A stretch of DNA of 27,879 bases from Flavobacteriales bacterium UBA958. Lineage in GTDB: Bacteria > Bacteroidota > Bacteroidia > Flavobacteriales_D > Crocinitomicaceae. Below are positions 23,481 through 27,879 of the stretch, in pieces. Position 1 is the first letter of the stretch, and each line of letters begins with the position of its first letter. The DNA lies in contig DBCM01000153.1 in NCBI GenBank assembly GCA_002293045.1, forward strand, positions 20,136-48,014, in the 5' to 3' direction. Under the pieces are notes generated by a model. The model saw only the letters and a program-made list of their open reading frames with translations. It was not told the DNA's origin and made no database searches. The position numbers and the translations under genes were made by a program.

Positions 23481-23885
23481 TTTTTTTAGCAGCGTATTTG
23501 GTTGGGGAAACACCCCAGTTCGAATAAGCACCTTTGTTTTTGAATTAAAAATGAGTTCTTCGAGAATCAACGAATTTACCGACCTGACCTGAACGTTCCA
23601 TGTTTTATTCCTGCCCTTGCCCATTTTTTTTACTGCCGTAATGCTTCCATTCAATACCGGACAAAACCCTGGATTTTTATAGCATATGGAAACCGCATTT
23701 CGTGACACCTCAATGCTCAGTGCTGCTGAGTCTATAGGAATGGATTGATTGTGTTGTGAAACCATGTATGCAGGTTGAGTTCCAAGGAAGGTCCCACACA
23801 ACTTTTTAGGAAGCTTTTTCGCGGCTTGCCCCACCAGTGAATGACTGAAAATCACACAGAATACCCAAAAAAAACACCGCTTCAT
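23466..23885 (-). CDS. Small secreted protein of unknown function
   Basis: 139-residue hypothetical protein that I do not recognise. It begins with a probable signal peptide (MKRCFFWVFCVIFSHSLVGQAA, likely cut near Gln20-Ala22) and continues with a basic, beta-rich domain containing four cysteines after the signal (CGTF, ICYKN, GFCPV), which may form disulfides. The C-terminus is strongly basic (LLKKSRKK). No lipobox, so it is probably periplasmic or exported. It is convergent with the histidine kinase (15-nt overlap) and divergent from thyA. It may be lineage-specific; the coding call rests on the signal peptide and length. Confidence 0.7.
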   Translation of the reverse strand: MKRCFFWVFCVIFSHSLVGQAAKKLPKKLCGTFLGTQPAYMVSQHNQSIPIDSAALSIEVSRNAVSICYKNPGFCPVLNGSITAVKKMGKGRNKTWNVQVRSVNSLILEELIFNSKTKVLIRTGVFPQPNTLLKKSRKK

Positions 23886-23889
23886 GCCA

Positions 23890-23897
23890 CGAAAGTA
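23890..23897 (-). promoter_or_regulatory. -7-like element of the small secreted-protein gene
   Basis: The minus strand reads TACTTTCG immediately upstream of the ATG at 23885, close to TAnnTTTG with one mismatch. The spacing implies an almost leaderless transcript. The same octamer faces the other way before thyA, so it may be a shared motif rather than two independent promoters. Confidence 0.35.
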
Positions 23898-23971
23898 CGC
23901 AAATTCAACATTGTTTATTATCCCGTTAATAAAATCATCGATTCCACCGGAGTTGGTTTTTTATAAAAGTT

Positions 23972-23979
23972 TACTTTCG
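23972..23979 (+). promoter_or_regulatory. -7-like element of thyA-folA
   Basis: TACTTTCG, one mismatch from TAnnTTTG, ends 7 nt before the thyA ATG. A TTGG at 23953-23956 could serve as -33, although the 15-nt gap is slightly short. Confidence 0.45.
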
Positions 23980-23986
23980 TACTACG

Positions 23987-24781
23987 ATGGAACAATATCA
24001 CAAACTCTTAACGCACATTCTTGACCACGGCGTAAAAAAAGAGGACCGAACGGGCACAGGTACCTATTCTGTTTTTGGGTATCAAATGCGTTTTAACCTC
24101 GCGGACGGTTTTCCATTAGTAACTACCAAAAAATTGCACCTTCGTTCGATCATTCATGAATTGCTTTGGTTTTTACAAGGTGACACCAACATTAAGTATT
24201 TAAAAGATAATAACGTTTCGATCTGGGATGAATGGGCAGATGACGATGGAAATCTTGGGCCTGTATACGGGTATCAGTGGCGTTCTTGGCCCACCCAAGA
24301 TGGAGGTCATATCGATCAAATATCACAAGTGGTTGAACAGATTAAAAAAAATCCCGATTCACGTCGTTTATTAGTCTCTGCATGGAATGTTTCCTGCGTG
24401 AATGATATGGCTTTACCTCCTTGCCATACAATGTTTCAATTTTATGTGGCAGAAGGGAAGCTGAGTTGCCAACTGTACCAGCGAAGCGCAGATACCTTTT
24501 TAGGAGTTCCTTTCAACATTGCGTCATACGCCTTACTCACCTTAATGATGGCTCAAGTATGCGGCTTACAACCCGGAGAGTTTATCCATACTTTTGGCGA
24601 TGCGCATTTGTACACCAACCACATTGAGCAAGCCCAACTTCAACTCTCAAGGGAATGCCGACCCTTGCCAACAATGAAAATCAATCCTCATGTGAAGGAT
24701 CTTTTTGCCTTTAAATTTGAAGATTTCGAATTAGAGAATTACGACCCACATCCACACATTAAAGCTGCGGTAGCCGTATGA
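23987..24781 (+). CDS. thyA: Thymidylate synthase
   Basis: 264-residue thymidylate synthase that methylates dUMP to dTMP using methylenetetrahydrofolate, leaving dihydrofolate. It has the length of the E. coli enzyme. The catalytic cysteine is C146 (LPPCHTMFQFY); the substrate phosphate arginines are R21 (DRTGTGT) and R126-R127 (DSRRLLVSAWN). The dUMP-recognition motif QRSADTFLGVPFNIASYA is intact. The folate-binding C-terminus ends HIKAAVAV. It overlaps folA by 4 nt (ATGA), linking the enzyme that produces dihydrofolate to the enzyme that reduces it. Confidence 0.99.
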   Translation: MEQYHKLLTHILDHGVKKEDRTGTGTYSVFGYQMRFNLADGFPLVTTKKLHLRSIIHELLWFLQGDTNIKYLKDNNVSIWDEWADDDGNLGPVYGYQWRSWPTQDGGHIDQISQVVEQIKKNPDSRRLLVSAWNVSCVNDMALPPCHTMFQFYVAEGKLSCQLYQRSADTFLGVPFNIASYALLTLMMAQVCGLQPGEFIHTFGDAHLYTNHIEQAQLQLSRECRPLPTMKINPHVKDLFAFKFEDFELENYDPHPHIKAAVAV

Positions 24782-25281
24782 CAAAGCTTGCATTAATCGT
24801 AGCCATGGATGAAGCGCGAGGCATTGGAAAAAACAATGACCTGATGTGGAATCTTCCCAATGACATGAAATTTTTCAAGGAAATGACGAATGGTCAAATT
24901 GTAGTCATGGGTAGAAAAAATTACGACTCCATCCCAGAGCGGTTTCGGCCCTTGCCGAATCGAGAGAATTGTGTCATTACGAGAAATCCTACGATTGAGG
25001 CTCCCGGTTGCAAGGTATTTCATGATTTACACGAGTGCATTGATGCATATTCCAATGATGAACGCACCCTGTTTATTATTGGTGGAGGTGAAATATATCG
25101 CCTGGCCTTGGAGACACTCGCTTTGGATGAATTATACATTACAGCAATCGACCATACCTTTGGTGCGGATACCTTTTTACATGAGTTTGACGAAACACCT
25201 TGGAAAAAAACGAGCATCCAAACGCAAATCCCTGATGAGCGACATGCCTTTGGGTTTACGATTTATAAGTATTTCAAGTAA
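24778..25281 (+). CDS. folA: Dihydrofolate reductase
   Basis: 167-residue dihydrofolate reductase that regenerates tetrahydrofolate after the ThyA reaction. Typical elements are LIVAMDEARGIGKNNDLMWNLP at the N-terminus, DMKFFKEMTNG with the substrate-side acidic residue before it, and the NADPH-binding VMGRKNYDSIP and FIIGGGEIY segments. The stretch RPLPNRENCVITRN has Asn where many enzymes have Gly in the RPLPGR motif, a mild variation. Its ATG overlaps the thyA stop by 4 nt, so translation is probably coupled. Trimethoprim sensitivity cannot be predicted here. Confidence 0.98.
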   Translation: MTKLALIVAMDEARGIGKNNDLMWNLPNDMKFFKEMTNGQIVVMGRKNYDSIPERFRPLPNRENCVITRNPTIEAPGCKVFHDLHECIDAYSNDERTLFIIGGGEIYRLALETLALDELYITAIDHTFGADTFLHEFDETPWKKTSIQTQIPDERHAFGFTIYKYFK

Positions 25282-25307
25282 TTATTAACTTTATAGAAAC
25301 CTACCGC

Positions 25308-25832
25308 ATGTTAGCACCCTTTAACCTTAAGCAGTGGATCAATGACAACCGAGATCTATTAAAACCGCCGGTATCCAATAAAAACCTATACCATGAGGCA
25401 GGAGATTTCATCGTCATGGTTGTGGCAGGACCAAACGCCCGCAAAGATTACCACTACAACGAAAGCGAGGAATTATTCTTTCAGATTGAGGGAGACATCA
25501 CAGTTCGAATTCAGCACGAAGGAAAACCAAAGGATATTTTAGTAAAGGAGGGGGACATGTTCTTATTACCAGCAAACACACCCCATTCACCGATGCGCGG
25601 TGAACACACCATAGGGTTAGTGATCGAGCGCGTTAGAAAAGGGACGAATTTAACGGATGGTTTGTTTTGGTTTTGCGAAAACTGCAACGAAGAATTAAAA
25701 TCATACCGCTTTCACTTAGAGAACATCGAGAAAGATTTCATCCCAAGATTCAAAGAATTTTACAGCTCAGAAGCAATGCGCACCTGCAAATCTTGCGGAC
25801 ATGTCATGGCTACAGACCCTCGTTTTTCCTAG
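25308..25832 (+). CDS. nbaC: 3-hydroxyanthranilate 3,4-dioxygenase
   Basis: 174-residue cupin dioxygenase that opens the ring of 3-hydroxyanthranilate, giving the precursor of quinolinate for NAD synthesis from tryptophan. The iron ligands fit the known bacterial pattern: H49, E55 and H93 (YHYNESEELFFQIEGD, LPANTPHSP). Substrate-binding R45, R97 and E108 are also in place. The C-terminal rubredoxin-like site has four cysteines in two pairs, C123/C126 (FCENC) and C160/C163 (CKSC), as in the bacterial homologue family. It lies 26 nt after folA, so may ride on the same transcript. No other kynurenine-pathway gene is in the window. The 3' end is only 3 nt from the converging lipoprotein gene. Confidence 0.97.
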   Translation: MLAPFNLKQWINDNRDLLKPPVSNKNLYHEAGDFIVMVVAGPNARKDYHYNESEELFFQIEGDITVRIQHEGKPKDILVKEGDMFLLPANTPHSPMRGEHTIGLVIERVRKGTNLTDGLFWFCENCNEELKSYRFHLENIEKDFIPRFKEFYSSEAMRTCKSCGHVMATDPRFS

Positions 25833-25835
25833 GAA

Positions 25836-26273
25836 TTACTTATCCGTTTCGTAGGTACTGAGGTAGGTGATGTTCGTGGTTTTGTCGTAATACTGTAACA
25901 CCATTTTTTTACCTCTTAATTCATTAATGGAATAAGAAACGGGCAATTCCTCGCCGTCTGTTAATAACATGAGCGAAGTTTTATCATCGTTAAACATCCA
26001 CGTTCCATGCTCAAACGTTGACTGAATTTGTCCTAGAACAGTCTGGCTTGCAGTCCATGAATAGGTACCGTCTTTCTCAATAACTAGTTTAAGTGCTGGT
26101 TGATAATCAATAAACTCATTCCCATTAACGAGATAACTCGTCAATTTCCAATCATTCACGATACGGTTTGATTTAGTCAACAAGGTAAATTTAGATCCGT
26201 TTGGATATTTACTGCAAGACGGGGTTAAGCATATTAAACTTAAGGCAAGCAATGGGAGGATTAAAAACTTCAT
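25836..26273 (-). CDS. Lipocalin-like lipoprotein (paralogue 1)
   Basis: 145-residue predicted lipoprotein. The signal peptide ends in the lipobox TPSC with C20 as the lipidated residue. The mature part opens CSKYPNGSKFTLLTKSNRIVNDWKLTSY, which fits a small Bacteroidota lipocalin-like family (a conserved basic-then-WKLTSY segment, later GTWMFNDDKTSLML). It is probably anchored to a membrane facing the periplasm. It shares its mature N-terminus and GTW motif with the next gene upstream, so the two are a tandem duplication. A TATTTTTG promoter element lies close upstream, giving it its own promoter. Ligand unknown. Confidence 0.8.
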   Translation of the reverse strand: MKFLILPLLALSLICLTPSCSKYPNGSKFTLLTKSNRIVNDWKLTSYLVNGNEFIDYQPALKLVIEKDGTYSWTASQTVLGQIQSTFEHGTWMFNDDKTSLMLLTDGEELPVSYSINELRGKKMVLQYYDKTTNITYLSTYETDK

Positions 26274-26291
26274 AATGAATTAAATGTTGAC

Positions 26292-26299
26292 CAAAAATA
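26292..26299 (-). promoter_or_regulatory. -7 promoter element of lipoprotein paralogue 1
   Basis: The minus strand reads TATTTTTG, a TAnnTTTG match, 18 nt upstream of the ATG at 26273. It lies directly downstream of the terminator of the neighbouring paralogue, so the two genes are separately transcribed. Confidence 0.5.
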
Positions 26300-26310
26300 C
26301 AATTTTTTTG

Positions 26311-26336
26311 AAAATAAAAAAGCCCCTTTCGGGGCT
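26311..26336 (-). terminator. Intrinsic terminator of lipoprotein paralogue 2
   Basis: On the minus strand AGCCCC, loop GAAA, GGGGCT, then TTTTTATTTT. The 6-bp GC-rich stem with a stable GNRA tetraloop and the T tract give a classic Rho-independent terminator 17 nt after the stop of the 26354-26800 gene. Confidence 0.92.
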
Positions 26337-26353
26337 CATGCTATAATTCTCAA

Positions 26354-26800
26354 TTACTTGGGCTCATACGTATACGTAAACGTATCCCCTGAATCGTAAT
26401 CAAATTGTTTTAATTTCACCATATCTTTCTTCAACATCAAGATCTCCATGGTATCCTTCGAATTCGTGGCCGGATTGGTTTCCGTCAGGATTAATTTGGT
26501 TTTCTTATCGTAAAACTCCCAAGTACCTGCACTGGTGTAGGTTGTTGGAACTCCAAAAACCGTGATTACCGTACTTGCTGTAAAGGTACCGTCCTTCGAA
26601 ATCGAATTGGTTAGGGTGAGGTTGCTTAAATTCCATTCCGTACCGGATTGATTTACCGAAGTTGCCTTCCAATCTCCCTCTAATCGCGCGGCTTTTGAAC
26701 TCATTGCAAAATTCGGTCCTTCAGGATACTTCCCGCACGAACCTACCAGCAAAGCAATCCCTAAGAGACCCGCTACATTAAATAATCGTGTTTTTTTCAT
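26354..26800 (-). CDS. Lipocalin-like lipoprotein (paralogue 2)
   Basis: 148-residue predicted lipoprotein with the lipobox VGSC (C22) after a typical signal peptide. The mature start CGKYPEGPNFAMSSKAARLEGDWKATSV parallels that of the adjacent gene (CSKYPNG, WKLTSY), and the later GTWEFYDKKTKLILTE parallels its GTWMFNDDKTSLML. The fold is likely the same small lipocalin-like beta barrel; no ligand can be inferred. It has its own terminator. I see no clear TAnnTTTG element upstream in the 70 nt shared with the divergent metal-binding lipoprotein gene. Confidence 0.8.
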   Translation of the reverse strand: MKKTRLFNVAGLLGIALLVGSCGKYPEGPNFAMSSKAARLEGDWKATSVNQSGTEWNLSNLTLTNSISKDGTFTASTVITVFGVPTTYTSAGTWEFYDKKTKLILTETNPATNSKDTMEILMLKKDMVKLKQFDYDSGDTFTYTYEPK

Positions 26801-26850
26801 GTTGTTGTTTTAAAAATTTCTAAAATCTTATTCGCAACTGCTTAACGGCG

Positions 26851-26858
26851 TATCTTTG
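26851..26858 (+). promoter_or_regulatory. -7 promoter element of the HMA lipoprotein gene
   Basis: TATCTTTG, an exact TAnnTTTG match, ends 12 nt before the ATG at 26871. No good -33 element is visible. Confidence 0.55.
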
Positions 26859-26870
26859 TGAAAAGTTACG

Positions 26871-27248
26871 ATGAAAGTAAAAATTATCTTAGTTTCCCTG
26901 GTTACGATTATATTAAGTGCTTGTAATCAAACTAACTCGTCAACCCAAGTGCTTGCGGTAAAACAGGAACAAAAATCTGTCGTTAAATCGAATGCTAAAA
27001 TTACCTTTAACGTAGAAGGCATGGTATGTAAAATGGGGTGCGGCGGGGCCATTCGTAAAACCCTGCTTCAGGCAGGTGGTGTGGAACGTGTAGAGGTTGA
27101 TTTTGTTGAAGAAGCCAAGAGCCAAGGAATCACAGTTCATTACGACAGTTCCCTTACCAATATTCCTCAATTAAAAAAACGCATAGAACAGGCCAATGAC
27201 GGTCAATTCACGGTGATTTCCGAAACGGAACCTACTACCTCAAAATAA
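26871..27248 (+). CDS. Lipoprotein with heavy-metal-associated (HMA) domain
   Basis: 125-residue predicted lipoprotein: signal peptide with lipobox LSAC (C18), a Ser/Gln/Lys linker, then one ferredoxin-like HMA fold (about residues 42-118). The metal motif reads GMVCKMGCGGAI with C53 and C57, a CX3C spacing instead of the usual CXXC of copper chaperones. The fold continues with the expected GVERVEVDF strand and a final helix near LKKRIEQAN. It would face the periplasm, tethered to a membrane, perhaps holding or passing Cu or another soft metal; the altered spacing makes the metal uncertain. It is followed after 5 nt by an alpha/beta hydrolase gene. Confidence 0.88.
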   Translation: MKVKIILVSLVTIILSACNQTNSSTQVLAVKQEQKSVVKSNAKITFNVEGMVCKMGCGGAIRKTLLQAGGVERVEVDFVEEAKSQGITVHYDSSLTNIPQLKKRIEQANDGQFTVISETEPTTSK

Positions 27249-27253
27249 GCAGG

Positions 27254-27879
27254 ATGCTCACACTTCATTTTCGTGAATATGGCGAAGGAAAACCCTTGGT
27301 AATCCTTCACGGATTATTTGGATCTTCAGATAATTGGCAAAGCTTAGCCCAGCGATTCGCTGCGTTTTATCGGGTCTTTTGTGTTGACCTTAGAAATCAT
27401 GGGCATTCCCCCTGGAGTGAGGAACACCGGTATGAAGACATGATGGATGATGTGTACGCCTTCATTGAAGCGCAGCAACTCACAGATGTCATTTTATTGG
27501 GTCATTCCATGGGCGGCAAAGTGGCCATGCATTTCGCGCAAAATTATCCGCACCTATTGAATAAACTTGTGGTCGCAGATATGGGGGTAAAAGCCTATCC
27601 GATGCATCACCAACATGTCTTAGCGGGTATTCATGCCTTACACTTGGATTCAATCAGTACGCGCAGCGAAGCAGAAGCTATACTTAAAACCTACGTGGAA
27701 AATGACGGAATACGTCAGTTTCTTTTAAAAAATTTATATTGGATTGAAAAAGGGAAATTAGCATGGCGTATGAACGTAGCCGTACTAGAACGTGAAATGC
27801 CGTACATACTTGCGGCACTCCCTGAACAGGAAAGCTGGACCCCTACCCTCTTTTTACGCGGAGAACTCTCCAACTACAT
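27254..27879 (+). CDS. Alpha/beta hydrolase, YbfF-like (3' end missing)
   Basis: First 208 residues of an alpha/beta-fold hydrolase cut by the window end. It opens MLTLHFREYGEGKPLVILHG with the oxyanion HG at 19-20, continues LFGSSDNWQSLAQRF and the VDLRNHGHS motif, and has the nucleophile elbow LLGHSMGGKV with S85. These match the YbfF/esterase branch that also includes acyl-CoA thioesterase-like enzymes. The histidine and the acidic residue near the C-terminus should lie partly beyond the edge. The start ATG follows the HMA lipoprotein stop by 5 nt (GCAGG), which includes a weak ribosome-binding-like AGG. Substrate unknown. Confidence 0.92.
   Translation, partial: MLTLHFREYGEGKPLVILHGLFGSSDNWQSLAQRFAAFYRVFCVDLRNHGHSPWSEEHRYEDMMDDVYAFIEAQQLTDVILLGHSMGGKVAMHFAQNYPHLLNKLVVADMGVKAYPMHHQHVLAGIHALHLDSISTRSEAEAILKTYVENDGIRQFLLKNLYWIEKGKLAWRMNVAVLEREMPYILAALPEQESWTPTLFLRGELSNY

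Overview
The window is a chromosomal segment from a member of the Bacteroidota, probably a Flavobacteriia-like lineage. Three things point there: house-keeping proteins of Bacteroidota type, several genes preceded by the TAnnTTTG -7 promoter element of that phylum instead of a sigma70 -10 box, and little sign of Shine-Dalgarno sequences. I cannot name the genus. No mobile element, CRISPR array, rRNA or prophage is visible, and no gap between genes exceeds 300 bases.

Region 1 (1-11450, all minus strand) is the information-processing block. In transcription order it reads tRNA-Thr(UGU), tRNA-Tyr(GUA), tRNA-Gly(UCC), tRNA-Thr(GGU), tuf, tRNA-Trp(CCA), secE, nusG, rplK, rplA, rplJ, rplL, rpoB, rpoC (rpoC is cut by the window start). 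A TACATTTGC promoter element lies upstream of the first tRNA. Two strong hairpins sit inside the block, one between tuf and tRNA-Trp and one between rplL and rpoB. They probably set the expression ratio of EF-Tu, ribosomal proteins and RNA polymerase.

Region 2 (11609-20000) starts with a plus-strand GT4-like glycosyltransferase that converges on a six-gene minus-strand operon. That operon is, in order, a stand-alone H-NOX heme protein, a very large hybrid-sensor-like kinase (PAS/GAF, without receiver), a single-domain response regulator, a saccharopine-dehydrogenase-like oxidoreductase, a DUF3467 protein and a GT2 glycosyltransferase. Junctions are 4-nt overlap, 17 nt, 5 nt, 3 nt and 1-nt overlap. 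The N-terminus of the kinase looks like the H-NOX-associated (HNOBA) PAS domain of animal soluble guanylate cyclase. I read the first three genes as a gas (probably nitric oxide) sensing pathway in which the guanylate cyclase catalytic end is replaced by a histidine kinase. This is the most interesting system in the window.

Region 3 (20103-25832, mainly plus) holds an aldo/keto reductase divergent from the H-NOX operon, a thioredoxin-reductase-like ferredoxin-NADP reductase followed closely by an orphan membrane histidine kinase, a small secreted protein of unknown function on the minus strand, the overlapping thyA-folA pair for dTMP and tetrahydrofolate, and 3-hydroxyanthranilate 3,4-dioxygenase of the kynurenine route to NAD.

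Region 4 (25836-27879) holds two tandem paralogous lipocalin-like lipoproteins with an intrinsic terminator between them, then a lipoprotein with a heavy-metal-associated fold and a CX3C motif, closely followed by an alpha/beta hydrolase that runs off the window end. The genome is compact: three tail-to-tail gene pairs overlap or are separated by only 3 nt.
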